The notes under the pieces: model-generated
Databases searched by the model: none
Seen by the model: the letters and a program-made list of their open reading frames with translations, nothing else
Told to the model about the DNA's origin: nothing
Shown here: in pieces, positions 27,226-36,930 of the stretch
How the letters are laid out: each line of letters starts with the position of its first letter
How positions within the stretch are numbered: the stretch's first letter is position 1
Translations under genes and position numbers: made by a program
Source of the DNA: an uncultured Bacteroidales bacterium
Lineage (GTDB): Bacteria; Bacteroidota; Bacteroidia; Bacteroidales; Bacteroidaceae
Assembly: GCA_902802815.1 (NCBI GenBank)
Contig: CADCNQ010000010.1
Location: 1-64,000, forward strand
DNA: 64,000 bases
Direction: 5' to 3'

Positions 27226-28860
27226 ATGAAAAAGAACATGCTGCGCACGCTTGCCGTGACACTTGCGCTGGCCCTTCCGTGCGGGGCGGCGGCGGACGAC
27301 TACGAGACGCTCTCAGCGGAGAAGACGGACAATCCCATGCTGTGGGCCGACGTGCCCGACCCGGACGTGGTGAGGGTGGGAGACACCTTCTACATGGTGT
27401 CCACCACGATGCATCTGATGCCGGGAGCACCGATCATGGCCTCCAAAGACCTGAAGAACTGGGAAACGGTGGGATATCTCTTCGACCGGCTCACCGACTC
27501 GCCGAAATACGACCTGCTGCAGGGCACCGTCTACGGACGCGGACAATGGGCCACATCGCTGAAATACCACAACGGCAGATTCTACGCCCTGATGGCACCC
27601 AACGAGGCAGGACCGATGGGGCGCACCTATATCTTCACGGCAGAGAAGGCGGAAGGGCCCTGGACGCTGGTGTCGCGTATGCGTCACTTCCACGACTGCT
27701 CGCTCTTCTTCGACGACGACGGCCGCGTGTATGTGTTCTATGGTACGGGAGAGATGATGGAACTCAAGCCCGACCTCTCGGATGTCATTGAGGGTACGCA
27801 CCGCAGGATATTCCGCCGCGAAGCGGACGAAACAGGCATCCTGGAGGGTTCGCGCATGATAAAGCACGGCGGGCGCTACTATCTGCTGATGATATCGCAC
27901 GTGTATGCTCCCGGGCGTCACCGCAGGGAGGTGTGCTACAGGGCAACAGACATACAGGGGCCGTATGAGAAGCAGGTGATACTGGAAAGTCCCTTCGGAG
28001 GATTCTCCTACGAGGCGCAGGGCACCATCGTGGACAGTCCGGACGGCGACTGGTACGGCATCATATTCCAGGACCGCGGAGGAGTGGGGCGTGTGCCGAC
28101 CGTGATGCCCTGCCGGTGGATAAACGGATGGCCCATGCTGGGCGACGAGGACGGCAAAGTGCCCGCGCAGGTGCGCCCCGTGGTGGCAGGACAGCCGAAG
28201 ACAGGCATCGTGAAGCCGGACGACTTCTCCTCAGACAAACTGGGACTGCACTGGCAGTGGAACCATAATCCCGTGAATGAAGCGTGGTCGCTGACGGAGC
28301 GCGAGGGGTGGCTGCGACTGAAGACGTCGCGCGTGGTGGACAACCTCTACCTGGCACCCAACACACTGACGCAGCGCATGGAAGGTCCGGGATGCAGCGG
28401 GGTGGCCGTGATGGATCTGGCTAAGATGCGCGACGGCGATGTGGCCGGACTGGTGGCATTCAACAGCACGACCGGAGGCCTCGTCGTCAGGAAGACGGGA
28501 AAGAAGCTCACTCTGGAAGCCAGCGAACAGAGCGTGACGCTGTCTCCGGACAACAAGGAAGTGAAGCAGGTGACGGAAAAGGCCGTGGAGAGCGTGGCAC
28601 TCGCGCAGACAAAGGTGTGGCTGCGCATCGATGCCGATTTCCGTCCCGTGGAGGGCGGAGGGTATGCCGGAAAGGATACTGCAAGATTCTATTACAGTCT
28701 GGACGGCGAGACGTGGACAAAGATAGGAGAGGACTACAAACTGCTCTTCGACTGGCAGCGTTTCTTCATGGGGGCGAAGTTCGGCCTGTTCTGCTACGCC
28801 ACAAAAAAGAAAGGCGGCTACGTGGATGTAGACGCCTTCCTGTATTCCCGCGAGCAGTAG
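27226..28860 (+). CDS. Secreted GH43 beta-xylosidase/arabinofuranosidase-like hydrolase
   Basis: A 544-residue exported glycosidase with signal peptide MKKNMLRTLAVTLALALPCG. The five-bladed propeller (about 35-330) has the GH43 base Asp in ADVPDPDVVRVGDTFYMVST, the second Asp in HDCSLFFDDDGR and the acid Glu in LEGSRMI. A C-terminal concanavalin-like beta-sandwich (about 340-544) matches GH43 enzymes active on xylan or arabinan. Substrate cannot be fixed from sequence. No SusC/D neighbour. Confidence 0.88.
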   Translation: MKKNMLRTLAVTLALALPCGAAADDYETLSAEKTDNPMLWADVPDPDVVRVGDTFYMVSTTMHLMPGAPIMASKDLKNWETVGYLFDRLTDSPKYDLLQGTVYGRGQWATSLKYHNGRFYALMAPNEAGPMGRTYIFTAEKAEGPWTLVSRMRHFHDCSLFFDDDGRVYVFYGTGEMMELKPDLSDVIEGTHRRIFRREADETGILEGSRMIKHGGRYYLLMISHVYAPGRHRREVCYRATDIQGPYEKQVILESPFGGFSYEAQGTIVDSPDGDWYGIIFQDRGGVGRVPTVMPCRWINGWPMLGDEDGKVPAQVRPVVAGQPKTGIVKPDDFSSDKLGLHWQWNHNPVNEAWSLTEREGWLRLKTSRVVDNLYLAPNTLTQRMEGPGCSGVAVMDLAKMRDGDVAGLVAFNSTTGGLVVRKTGKKLTLEASEQSVTLSPDNKEVKQVTEKAVESVALAQTKVWLRIDADFRPVEGGGYAGKDTARFYYSLDGETWTKIGEDYKLLFDWQRFFMGAKFGLFCYATKKKGGYVDVDAFLYSREQ

Positions 28861-28862
28861 TG

Positions 28863-29864
28863 TCAGCGGAGCACGACTTTGGCTTTCTTGCCCTCCCGGA
28901 CGATGTAGATGCCCGGACGGACGGCCTTTGCACGGCGTCCCGAGAGGTCGTAGGTTTCGCTTGCAGATGTCTCGTTGCCAACGGATTCCAGTGCTGACAC
29001 GTCGGCATACTGCTCCGTGTCGTTGATGGTGAAATTGCGGGTGCCGGCCCTGAGGTTCACACTGCCGTCGGCCTTCACGGCCTTGTTGCTGTAGATGCCC
29101 ACAGTGATGCTGCCGCCCTCGTGATAGAAGTTGCCGCTGTCCTCATCCTCGTGGTCGGCTGTCTCGCCCGTGGAGGTGTCGCCGTCGAGTTCCACCTGTA
29201 TGGCGTCGTCTCCGGCACTTTCAATATTCAGGGTGCCGCTCTCCATGTAGAAATAGTTCCTGCAATGTATGCCGTCCTTCTCGGCTCCCTTGATATTGAG
29301 CTCGAGATTCTTCACCTCGACGTATTCCTTGCTGTAGATGGCGTGACGGGTGTTGCCCGTGATATTGAGTACGCCCTTGCCCTTGAACTTTGTGTGTCCC
29401 TTGCAGTGGAAGCAGCCGTTGTAGTTCTCGTCGGGACCGTCGGAGAGGGTGTTCACATTGTTCTTCTTGGCACTGACGGCGATACGCTTGCCGTTCTGTA
29501 TGTTGACGGCAGGTCCGGAGGGGTTGGTGAGCGTCACACCGCTGAGTTCGACGGTGCATTTGTAGGAGCCCTCAAGATAGAACTCCCCGTCGGACGACGT
29601 GCCTGAGAGCGAATAGAATATCTCACCGTCGGGATTGTCTGTGGTGGCATCGATTCCGGCGAAGTCTTCACTTTGGACGATTCTCACGTGGGACGACGTG
29701 CCGCTTTCCACGGTGACATACTGGCTGATGTTGGCCGCTATGCTCACGATGGCGGACGGACCGTTGTAGAACACCTCTACGGTGTTGTCCTCGACAGCCA
29801 TGGCGGCAGAGGAAAAGACAAGGGAGAGGAGCGTGAGAAGGAGAGTGTGTAAGTGTTGTTTCAT
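28863..29864 (-). CDS. Secreted carbohydrate-binding (Cthe_2159-like) beta-helix protein
   Basis: About 333 residues from ATG 29864, with signal peptide MKQHLHTLLLTLLSLVFSSA. Repeated beta-helix rungs (GPAVNIQNGKRIAVSAKK, NITGNTRHAIYSKEYVEV, GIHCRNYFYMESGTLNIES, AGDDAIQVE) match the calcium-dependent carbohydrate-binding domain first described in Cthe_2159. The C-terminus, YDLSGRRAKAVRPGIYIV, looks like a type IX sorting tail. A -7 box lies at 29893-29900. It is convergent with GH43 (2-bp gap), which suggests a related target glycan, though that is inference. Confidence 0.8.
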   Translation of the reverse strand: MKQHLHTLLLTLLSLVFSSAAMAVEDNTVEVFYNGPSAIVSIAANISQYVTVESGTSSHVRIVQSEDFAGIDATTDNPDGEIFYSLSGTSSDGEFYLEGSYKCTVELSGVTLTNPSGPAVNIQNGKRIAVSAKKNNVNTLSDGPDENYNGCFHCKGHTKFKGKGVLNITGNTRHAIYSKEYVEVKNLELNIKGAEKDGIHCRNYFYMESGTLNIESAGDDAIQVELDGDTSTGETADHEDEDSGNFYHEGGSITVGIYSNKAVKADGSVNLRAGTRNFTINDTEQYADVSALESVGNETSASETYDLSGRRAKAVRPGIYIVREGKKAKVVLR

Positions 29865-29892
29865 TGTAGGTGTTTTTGGTTTTTTATGCGTG

Positions 29893-29900
29893 CAAAGGTA
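29893..29900 (-). promoter_or_regulatory. Promoter -7 box for the carbohydrate-binding protein
   Basis: TACCTTTG on the minus strand, 28 bp before the chosen ATG at 29864. It excludes the longer in-frame start at 29912. Confidence 0.6.
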
Positions 29901-29959
29901 CACTATTTTCATTTACGGAGTACGGTTATATGACATTTTTTTTCCGTAAAAGTTTAATA

Positions 29960-30001
29960 ATAACAAAAAAAAAAGACCGCTGTAACTGGAGTACAGCGGT
30001 C
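29960..30001 (-). terminator. Rho-independent terminator of the BACON lipoprotein gene
   Basis: A perfect 10-bp stem GACCGCTGTA (29975-29984) with TACAGCGGTC (29992-30001). On the minus strand it is followed by ten T residues. Confidence 0.92.
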
Positions 30002-30025
30002 CCGGTAATCTATATATAAATAGGA

Positions 30026-31231
30026 TTAAGGCTTCTTTTGGGTGATAGTCATCACAATGGGAGCGGCCTTGCCGTTGACATCGGAAATGGTGACTGTGGC
30101 CTCGCGGGTGCCTTCGGTCGTGTTCTGTGTAACGTTCAGCGTGAAACCGTCCACAGACTCTACACAGCCGATCCACTCTGCAGAGGAATTGGCGATAATC
30201 TGCTTCGCGTTGGTCTTGATCTTCACGTTGTAGGACTTCCTGGCAGCATCAGCGCTGTACTTTTCCTTGTCCTTGGGGAGGGAAGTGGCGGTGAGCTCCA
30301 GGATGGGGTTGCCGTCCTGCTTGATTGTCATCAGGGCGAGAGATTCACCGTTGGCGGCATTCGTCAGCATGATAGTGCCTTCGCGCTCGTCGTAACTGTC
30401 GTTGACCATGATGTCGTAGTAGATGGTCTTATCGACGATGCTGTTGGATTCCTGTCCCTTGGTGGCAACGGGAAGTATCTCGTGAGGCTTGATCCAACTG
30501 TTGTCGGAAATGAATTCCACGTAGTCGATATTCTGTCTGATATTGAAGGATACGGCAGTGGGCTCGTTGCCGGCCACTTCACGTATGGTGCCGTCGGTCA
30601 CTTCGAAGGTCTGCTTTTCCTTCTGGACGATGCTGAGCGTCTGGCTTACATCGGAATTGACGTCCTTGATGATGACAACGGCGCTGCGCTCGTATTCGGT
30701 GGTGTTCTCAGCGGCGCTGAACAGCAGGACGGGGAATGCCGTGCCGGCTCCCTTGAACTCTACGAAATCGAGCCAGTCGTCGCCGGTCTCTATATCAACG
30801 TCCAGTGCCACGTTTGCGGCAATGTTCACATTGAGCACACCGCCTGTTCCGGGCACATTGTATGTGTCCTGGCTCAGCTTGACCACGACGGTACCCTCCT
30901 GGGTGATGGTGAATGTCAACTGCTTGTCACCGCTCGTAACGAGGATGTGACCTACGCGGTCGTCGCAGGTGAGGTTGGCATCCAGAATGAAGGCAATATT
31001 ATTTTCAGCGGCCTCGTAGGATGTCTTGGTGAGATGAATCCACTCGACATCGGTGACTACGTTCCAATTGGCTGTGGCGGTGACAAGCACGCTCTCCACG
31101 GCGCGGTCGCTGCTGTAAGTAACTTCTGTCTTGTCGCTCGAGAGCTGGCTTGCGACGCTGTCATCATCGGAACAAGATACCATGAAAGCGCTCATTAGTA
31201 CCGCAATGACGGATAAGAAAAGATGTTTCAT
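30026..31231 (-). CDS. BACON-repeat surface lipoprotein
   Basis: About 401 residues from ATG 31231. The lipoprotein signal MKHLFLSVIAVLMSAFMVSC has its lipobox Cys at residue 20, followed by acidic SDDD, which favours outer-membrane or surface export in Bacteroidetes. Four tandem BACON-like beta-sandwich repeats of about 90 residues follow, recognised by the recurring W..(V/I) strand and terminal ITQ/IVQ/IKQ strands (FTITQEG, LSIVQKE, MTIKQDG, MTITQKK). It has no catalytic domain. A glycan- or mucin-binding role is plausible. The leader is about 90 nt from a TATTTTTG box at 31323-31330. Confidence 0.85.
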   Translation of the reverse strand: MKHLFLSVIAVLMSAFMVSCSDDDSVASQLSSDKTEVTYSSDRAVESVLVTATANWNVVTDVEWIHLTKTSYEAAENNIAFILDANLTCDDRVGHILVTSGDKQLTFTITQEGTVVVKLSQDTYNVPGTGGVLNVNIAANVALDVDIETGDDWLDFVEFKGAGTAFPVLLFSAAENTTEYERSAVVIIKDVNSDVSQTLSIVQKEKQTFEVTDGTIREVAGNEPTAVSFNIRQNIDYVEFISDNSWIKPHEILPVATKGQESNSIVDKTIYYDIMVNDSYDEREGTIMLTNAANGESLALMTIKQDGNPILELTATSLPKDKEKYSADAARKSYNVKIKTNAKQIIANSSAEWIGCVESVDGFTLNVTQNTTEGTREATVTISDVNGKAAPIVMTITQKKP

Positions 31232-31392
31232 TAGTCTATTGAGATTTAAAATTAGTTTTTTTTTTTGCGTTTTTGTCCACACTTTAAAGTAGTGAGTCCG
31301 ATACCTCACATCAATGACGATGCAAAAATACATTTTTTTCTCTAAACGACAAGAAAATGTGGAAAAACTTTTGAGGAATTGTAAAAAAAACG

Positions 31393-31400
31393 TAATTTTG
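31393..31400 (+). promoter_or_regulatory. Promoter -7 box for pfkA
   Basis: TAATTTTG, 33 bp before the pfkA ATG. It is divergent from the BACON gene promoter. Confidence 0.55.
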
Positions 31401-31433
31401 TGGCGCGAATAATAAATTTACAGCATCTTTAAT

Positions 31434-32411
31434 ATGGGAAGAATTAAGAATATCGGTGTGTTGACAAGCGGTGGAGACGCACCGGGAATGAATGCAGCCA
31501 TACGTGCGGTGACAAGAGCTGGCATTGCAGCCGGTTACGGAGTGTATGGTATTTACCGCGGATATGAGGGTCTCATCAGCGGTGATATTAAGGAACTGCA
31601 CACGGAAGACGTGTCGGGCATCATCGGACGGGGCGGCACAATCCTGCGTACGGCACGCTCCGAGGAATTCCGCACGGAAGAGGGCAGGGCCAAGGCCTAC
31701 GAGAATATGAAGAAAGCTGGTATAGACGCCCTCATCGTAATCGGCGGCAACGGAAGCCTGAGCGGTGCGAAGCAGTTCGCAGCGGAATACGACGTGCCGT
31801 GCATCGGTCTTCCCGGTACGATTGACAACGACCTGAACGGTACGGATCTCACCATCGGATACGATACAACGCTGAACACTATCATGGAATGTGTGGACAA
31901 GATACGTGACACAGCCAATTCCCACGAACGCATCTTCTTTGTGGAGGTGATGGGCAGGGATGCCGGTTTCCTGGCACAGAACAGTGCCATTGCGGCTGGT
32001 GCTGAGGCGGCCATCATCCCGGAGGACTCAACGGGTGCCGACCAGTTGGAGACATTCATAGGACGGGGCATCAGAAAATCGAAGAAGTCGTGCATCGTGA
32101 TAGTGTCGGAGAGCCCGAAATGCGGTGCAATGTACTATGCCGAGAAGGTGAAGAAGGAGCATCCGGAATTTGACGTGAGAGTGTCGATTCTCGGTCACTT
32201 GCAGCGTGGCGGTTCACCGGTGGCAGGCGACAGAATCCTGGCTTCGGTGCTCGGTGTAGGGGCCGTCAAGGCTTTGCAGGACGGACTGCGCAACGTGATG
32301 ATGGGCATACACAACAGTTCGATTGTGCACGTGCCTTTCAATGCGGCGATAAAGAGCGACAAACCGGTGTCGGAAGCTTCTATCGAGGCCCTGCAAATTC
32401 TTTCGACTTAG
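31434..32411 (+). CDS. pfkA: 6-phosphofructokinase
   Basis: Glycolytic phosphofructokinase of 325 residues. It has [12 protein letters not shown], catalytic PGTIDND, the substrate loop MGRDAGFLA and [17 protein letters not shown] (Gly, not Lys, before TIDND) points to ATP rather than pyrophosphate as donor. The nucleotide loop reads IGGNGS, with Asn where E. coli PfkA has the Mg-coordinating Asp103. Related Bacteroidales paralogues may share this. The last 32 bp overlap the opposing acyltransferase gene. Confidence 0.93.
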   Translation: MGRIKNIGVLTSGGDAPGMNAAIRAVTRAGIAAGYGVYGIYRGYEGLISGDIKELHTEDVSGIIGRGGTILRTARSEEFRTEEGRAKAYENMKKAGIDALIVIGGNGSLSGAKQFAAEYDVPCIGLPGTIDNDLNGTDLTIGYDTTLNTIMECVDKIRDTANSHERIFFVEVMGRDAGFLAQNSAIAAGAEAAIIPEDSTGADQLETFIGRGIRKSKKSCIVIVSESPKCGAMYYAEKVKKEHPEFDVRVSILGHLQRGGSPVAGDRILASVLGVGAVKALQDGLRNVMMGIHNSSIVHVPFNAAIKSDKPVSEASIEALQILST

Positions 32412-33216
32412 GCAGGGCGTAGCATTGCTCGCGGAGCCAGAGAGTCCATTCCTTTGCTGTGCGCGAACCGTCGAAAGCGGTGTAGGGAATGGGTTTTCCG
32501 ATGAAGATGTTGTAGTGCTTGCCGCGGGAAGTCTTCACCATCTGACGGGGAAGCAGCAGGAGACCGATGTTGAACTTGATGCCCAGTTTGCGGCGGAGCA
32601 GTTCCACAATATAAAAGGTGCGGCTGTTGCGTCCGTCGAAATACATGGGCACGATGTCTCGCTTGGCGGCAATGGCCTGCGTGATGACACTTTTCTTCCA
32701 TTCCGTATCCTGAACACGTCCGTCGATATAGCGGGAACACAGACCTGCGGGGAAGGTCATCAGTTGGATGTCAGGGGAGAGATATGCCTGGGAGATAGCT
32801 TCCATGTCTTCACGCTTCTGACGTCCCAGCGTGTTGACGGGAAGAAAGACCGGGCGCAGATTCTCGATATGCATCAGCATGTCGTTGACAATGACCTTGA
32901 TATTCCTGAATTTCTTTCCGAGGATACTGATATAGCAGATGCCGTCGAAGGCTCCGAGGGGATGGTTTGACACGAAGAGATAGCGCCCGTCGGGATTGAT
33001 GTCGTCGAGACCGTGCACATCGAATGTGACATCGAGCACCTTTGTCATCCCCTGCGCAAACTCTACGCCTTCGCACTGGCGTATGGGAGGCAGTACGAAT
33101 TCATTCATGTCCTTCTGGCAAATAAGCCATTTCAGGAAGCTGATTGCCAGGCGGGGAATCTTCTTGTAGTGGTTGGGAAGCTTGGTCTGGAGCAGTTTGT
33201 CTACGTCAATAGTCAT
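32380..33216 (-). CDS. PlsC-superfamily acyltransferase (GlsA-like)
   Basis: A 278-residue membrane-associated O-acyltransferase starting [19 protein letters not shown]. The HxxxxD motif is in [10 protein letters not shown] and the acyl-acceptor block is FPAGLCSR. The architecture resembles the O-acyltransferase that works with a hemolysin-like N-acyltransferase (here 36931-37839) in glycine/ornithine lipid synthesis of Bacteroides. The thiamine operon lies between the two genes. ATG 33216 follows a TATCTTTG box at 33238-33245. The specific lipid role is inference. Confidence 0.8.
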   Translation of the reverse strand: MTIDVDKLLQTKLPNHYKKIPRLAISFLKWLICQKDMNEFVLPPIRQCEGVEFAQGMTKVLDVTFDVHGLDDINPDGRYLFVSNHPLGAFDGICYISILGKKFRNIKVIVNDMLMHIENLRPVFLPVNTLGRQKREDMEAISQAYLSPDIQLMTFPAGLCSRYIDGRVQDTEWKKSVITQAIAAKRDIVPMYFDGRNSRTFYIVELLRRKLGIKFNIGLLLLPRQMVKTSRGKHYNIFIGKPIPYTAFDGSRTAKEWTLWLREQCYALPKSKEFAGPR

Positions 33217-33288
33217 CTTTTTTCCTAATTTTAAGCGCAAAGATATAACTTTTTTCGGGAAAACTCTGCATAATTCGCAAAAAAGTGA

Positions 33289-33296
33289 TACCTTTG
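33289..33296 (+). promoter_or_regulatory. Promoter -7 box of the thiamine operon
   Basis: TACCTTTG placed so that transcription starts just before the riboswitch (about 33302). Confidence 0.6.
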
Positions 33297-33301
33297 CGCC
33301 G

Positions 33302-33392
33302 CAAAAGAATCATCAGGGGTGCGAATCCGTTGGATTTTGCTGAGAATATACCCTTCCTGATCTGATCCGGACAATACCGGCGCAAGAGAGTA
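33302..33392 (+). promoter_or_regulatory. TPP riboswitch (THI-box)
   Basis: A clear thiamine pyrophosphate aptamer. CAGGGGTGCG (33314-33323) opens the pyrimidine-sensing arm, GCTGAGAATATACCC (33339-33353) is the hallmark GCUGAGA...ACCC block, and CCTGATCTGATCCGGACAAT and ACCGGCGCAAGAG (33356-33388) form the pyrophosphate arm. It sits immediately after the transcription start and 11-25 bp before the start codon of the TonB receptor gene, with no U-run terminator between. Control is therefore probably translational: bound TPP would hide the start region and shut off thiamine uptake. Confidence 0.95.
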
Positions 33393-33402
33393 TGAACTTT
33401 TA

Positions 33403-35652
33403 ATGCAAAGCAGCATGAAGAAATTTTTTGTAGCTGTGGCCGTGACGGCTGTAGCAAGTGGCGCTTGGGCGCAGAAATCAATCAGTGTGGACAGCCTCGA
33501 TTACGAGGAAATGGATGAGGTGCAGGTGATAGCTACCCGCGCCACGAAGACAACACCTGTGGCCTTCACGAATATGGCCAAGGAGGAAATCCGGAAGGTG
33601 AATCTGGGAAAAGACCTGCCGGAGATTCTCTCCGTGACTCCGTCGGTGGTGACCACCAGCGATGCCGGAGCCGGGATAGGCTACACGACGATGAGAGTGA
33701 GAGGTACGGACGGCAGCCGTATCAATGTGACGGCAAACGGAATACCCATCAATGACGCCGAGAGCCACAATGTGTTCTGGGTGAATATGCCGGACCTGGC
33801 ATCAAGTCTGAAGAGCATACAGATACAGAGAGGAGTGGGTACGTCCACCAACGGTGCAGGAGCATTCGGTGCGACGGTGAATATGGTGACGACGGATTTC
33901 AATGTGAAACCATACGCGGAACTGGCCGGTTCGTATGGTTCGTTCAATACCAACAAACAAACTTTGAAACTGGGTACCGGTCTTATAAACGACCACTGGA
34001 CATTTGACGTGCGGCTCAGTCATATCGGTACGGACGGCTATCTGGACCGTGCTTTCGTACAGTTGCTCAGTTACTATGCACAGGTGGGATACTACAGTGG
34101 CGGAACAAGTGTCAAACTGCTCACTTTCGGAGGAAAGGAACGTACGTATCATGCCTGGAACTATCCCTCGAAAGAAGAAACGGCTCTCTACGGACGCCGA
34201 TATAATTCATGCGGATATATGTTCACGGACGGCATGGGACGTATGCATTTCTATGACGACCAGACGGACAACTACTTCCAGCATCACTATCAACTGCTCT
34301 TCTCACATCAGTTCAACAGCAACTGGTATGTGAATGCCGCTGCCCATTTCACGAAAGGTGACGGATACTATCAGGAGTATATCCTTGGCGCGGACCTCGC
34401 AACATACAAACTGCCGGCGGGTGTGTCGGATCTGACCCGCAAGAAGGAGATGGACAACGGTTTCGGCGGCGGTGTGTTTGACGTGACGTACAAGAACGAC
34501 CGTTTGCAGGCCACCTTCGGAGGCGGTGTGAACAAATATACGGGATGGAACTACGGACATGTGCTTTCCGTGCAGAATACCCAGAATCAGTTTGTGAACG
34601 CAAATCATGAATTCTATCGCTACAGAGGTGAGAAGTGGGATGGTAATCTATATGCAAAAGCTGATTACAATTTCTGCAAAGGTCTGAACGGATATGTGGA
34701 TCTGCAGTGGCGGCATATTGACTACAGATTGCGCGGGGAAAATGAAAGATGGGATTATGAACTCGCTGTACCACAGAATCTTAATATTACTCGCATCTAT
34801 GACTTCTTTAACCCGAAGGTGGGCTTGAATTATCAGTTCAGGAAAAACCACAGAGCATACGTTTCGTGGAGTGTGGCACACAAGGAACCCACTCGCAACA
34901 ACTTCATTATGGACCTCAGGGTGAAACCCCGTAGCGAGCGTCTGTTTGACTATGAGGCTGGTTACGAGTTCGCAAACGAATGGCTGCATGCCGGTGCTAA
35001 TTTCTACTATATGGATTATAAGGACCAGCTGGTGTTGACAGGAAAACTCAATGAGATAGGAGAACCTCTCTCGGAGAATGTTCCCGACAGCTACCGTATG
35101 GGTGTGGAACTGAGTTTCGGTCTGAAGACAAAGGTGGGATTCTCGTGGGATGTTTCTGCAACTCTTTCGCGCAACCGTGTGAAGAATTTCGTGGAGACAC
35201 TTGCTGTAAACGATTACGATGCGGATTGGAACTACATAGGGTCCAGGAATGCGGAACCGGTGAATCACGGTGACACACACTTGGCATTTTCTCCGGATTA
35301 CACATTTGTGAACGTGTTCCGGTATGCTGTCAGGGGATTCGAAGTGTCAACACAGACCAACTTTGTGTCCAAGCAGTATATGAGCAATGCGAATCAGGAA
35401 GACTGTACGCTGGACGCCTATTGTACCACAAATCTGGCTCTGAGCTACAGCTGGAAGAATCTGCGGCACTTCAAGGGTATTACGGTAGGGTGTACCGTAT
35501 ATAATATATTCAACGCGGAATACGACAATAACGGTTGGGCCTCTTCGGAGCGTGCATACGTGAACGGTGTGGATCAGGGACGCGTGAACTATTCCGGATA
35601 TGCTGCACAGGCAGGAACAAATGTACTGGGACACGTCAACCTGCAATTCTAA
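33403..35652 (+). CDS. TonB-dependent thiamine outer-membrane receptor
   Basis: A 749-residue TonB-dependent transporter. Signal peptide MKKFFVAVAVTAVASGAWA starts at ATG 33415, or 33403 with MQSS in front. A plug domain follows directly (about 40-160: ATKTTPVAFTNMAKEEIRKV, TMRVRGTDGSRINVTANGIP), without the carboxypeptidase-regulatory repeat of SusC types, then a 22-strand barrel ending GHVNLQF. The riboswitch and the pnuT-thiN neighbours identify thiamine or a derivative as the substrate. This corresponds to the OmpT-PnuT-TPK locus known in Bacteroides. Confidence 0.92.
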   Translation: MQSSMKKFFVAVAVTAVASGAWAQKSISVDSLDYEEMDEVQVIATRATKTTPVAFTNMAKEEIRKVNLGKDLPEILSVTPSVVTTSDAGAGIGYTTMRVRGTDGSRINVTANGIPINDAESHNVFWVNMPDLASSLKSIQIQRGVGTSTNGAGAFGATVNMVTTDFNVKPYAELAGSYGSFNTNKQTLKLGTGLINDHWTFDVRLSHIGTDGYLDRAFVQLLSYYAQVGYYSGGTSVKLLTFGGKERTYHAWNYPSKEETALYGRRYNSCGYMFTDGMGRMHFYDDQTDNYFQHHYQLLFSHQFNSNWYVNAAAHFTKGDGYYQEYILGADLATYKLPAGVSDLTRKKEMDNGFGGGVFDVTYKNDRLQATFGGGVNKYTGWNYGHVLSVQNTQNQFVNANHEFYRYRGEKWDGNLYAKADYNFCKGLNGYVDLQWRHIDYRLRGENERWDYELAVPQNLNITRIYDFFNPKVGLNYQFRKNHRAYVSWSVAHKEPTRNNFIMDLRVKPRSERLFDYEAGYEFANEWLHAGANFYYMDYKDQLVLTGKLNEIGEPLSENVPDSYRMGVELSFGLKTKVGFSWDVSATLSRNRVKNFVETLAVNDYDADWNYIGSRNAEPVNHGDTHLAFSPDYTFVNVFRYAVRGFEVSTQTNFVSKQYMSNANQEDCTLDAYCTTNLALSYSWKNLRHFKGITVGCTVYNIFNAEYDNNGWASSERAYVNGVDQGRVNYSGYAAQAGTNVLGHVNLQF

Positions 35653-36222
35653 ATGGATATAGACAGAGTCATAGAGATCTCCGGTACTCTGGTAGGGCTT
35701 TTATACCTTTACTGGGAGTATAAGGCAAGCCACAAGGTATGGTATGCCGGTATTGCCATGCCGGCCATATCCTTGTGGGTGTACTGGAGATCAGGACTCT
35801 ATGCCGACTTCGGGATAAACGTTTATTATCTTATCGCCGCATTTTACGGTTTATGGCTGTGGCGGAAGAATCAGGGGACCGCACAGTATGCTCCTATTAC
35901 GCCGATGCCTGCAGGAATGCTCATTCTGCTGCTGGCGGCTTTCACAGCAGTATTCATACCTGTGGGATTGATTTTGGACAACTGTACGCCGAGTGATGTC
36001 CCGTGGTGGGACTCGTTTACAACGGCATTGTCGGTGGTGGGGCTGTGGATGCTGGCACGCAAGTGGGTGGAACAATGGATTCCCTGGATAGTGGTGGATG
36101 CCGTATCCTCTGTGTTGTACATATATAAGGACATATATTTTTATGCCATTCTGTATGGACTGTATACCGTAGTGGCAATAATGGGTTATATTGCATGGAA
36201 AAAGAAAATGCTGTCATCTTAG
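35653..36222 (+). CDS. pnuT: PnuT thiamine transporter
   Basis: A 189-residue inner-membrane protein of the PnuC/PnuT (SWEET-like) family. It has about seven helices, conserved aromatic residues (LYLYWEYKASHKVWY, FYGLWLWRKNQ) and a late WLPWI-like EQWIPWIVVDAVSS segment. It takes up thiamine by facilitated diffusion, with trapping by phosphorylation. It starts on the base after the receptor stop and overlaps the kinase gene by 28 bp, so uptake and trapping are translationally coupled. Confidence 0.92.
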   Translation: MDIDRVIEISGTLVGLLYLYWEYKASHKVWYAGIAMPAISLWVYWRSGLYADFGINVYYLIAAFYGLWLWRKNQGTAQYAPITPMPAGMLILLLAAFTAVFIPVGLILDNCTPSDVPWWDSFTTALSVVGLWMLARKWVEQWIPWIVVDAVSSVLYIYKDIYFYAILYGLYTVVAIMGYIAWKKKMLSS

Positions 36223-36839
36223 GTGCAGGTGATTATCCGAGACACCCGATACCTCTCCGTCTGCTGCGGGAGGCTGAAAGGGTGGTGTGCTGTGACGGTG
36301 CGGCAAAAGCGTACATAGAAAAAGAAGGATGCATGCCTTGGCGTATTGTGGGCGACGGAGATTCGCTGACACCGGAATTGCTGGAGCGTTGTCGTGATAT
36401 TGTCCGCAGTTACAGCGAGCAGGAAAACAACGACCAGACAAAGGCAACGCTCTATCTGATGGAACACGGTGTCAGTGATATTGTATATCTGGGGGCAACA
36501 GGGCGCAGGGAAGACCACACGATAGGCAATGTTTCCTTGCTTGTGGAGTATATGAAGATGGGGCTCCGGGTGAAGATGTTCACAGACGACGGAGTGTTTA
36601 TTCCGGCCAGAGATTATTTTTCGGACAGAATGCTTCCGGAATGTCTTGCGGAAGCAAAGGCAATAAGCATATTCTCATTCGGGGCAAAAGGGTTGAAGGG
36701 CGAGGGGCTGATGTACCCTCTGTATGATTTCACCAATTGGTGGCAGGGCACGTTGAACAGGGTGGTGGACACATCGTTTTCCATCGCTGGAGACGGGAAC
36801 TTCCTTTTGTTCTTTCCATATTGTTCAGAGGCCAAATAG
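36195..36839 (+). CDS. thiN: Thiamine pyrophosphokinase
   Basis: A 214-residue enzyme converting thiamine and ATP to TPP. It shows VCCDGAA, GDGDSLTPE (metal and ATP), ENNDQTKA and GATGRREDHTIGN signatures, with the C-terminal thiamine-binding beta-sandwich ending in FSIAGDGNFLLFF. It traps thiamine imported by PnuT and closes the loop with the TPP riboswitch. Confidence 0.93.
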   Translation: MEKENAVILGAGDYPRHPIPLRLLREAERVVCCDGAAKAYIEKEGCMPWRIVGDGDSLTPELLERCRDIVRSYSEQENNDQTKATLYLMEHGVSDIVYLGATGRREDHTIGNVSLLVEYMKMGLRVKMFTDDGVFIPARDYFSDRMLPECLAEAKAISIFSFGAKGLKGEGLMYPLYDFTNWWQGTLNRVVDTSFSIAGDGNFLLFFPYCSEAK

Positions 36840-36895
36840 ATTGTGCTTTTGAGATTTTTTTATGCACGAATGGTGCGTATGTCGAAAAATATACG

Positions 36896-36903
36896 TACCT
36901 TTG
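36896..36903 (+). promoter_or_regulatory. Promoter -7 box for the N-acyltransferase and downstream lipid genes
   Basis: TACCTTTG, 27 bp before GTG 36931. Confidence 0.6.
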
Positions 36904-36930
36904 CATAAACTTTAGAGAATTAGCTTGTCA

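Noticed and set aside
33392..33403. Three-codon leader peptide downstream of the TPP riboswitch
   Set aside because: Too short to weigh. Such ORFs arise by chance, and the aptamer alone explains regulation.
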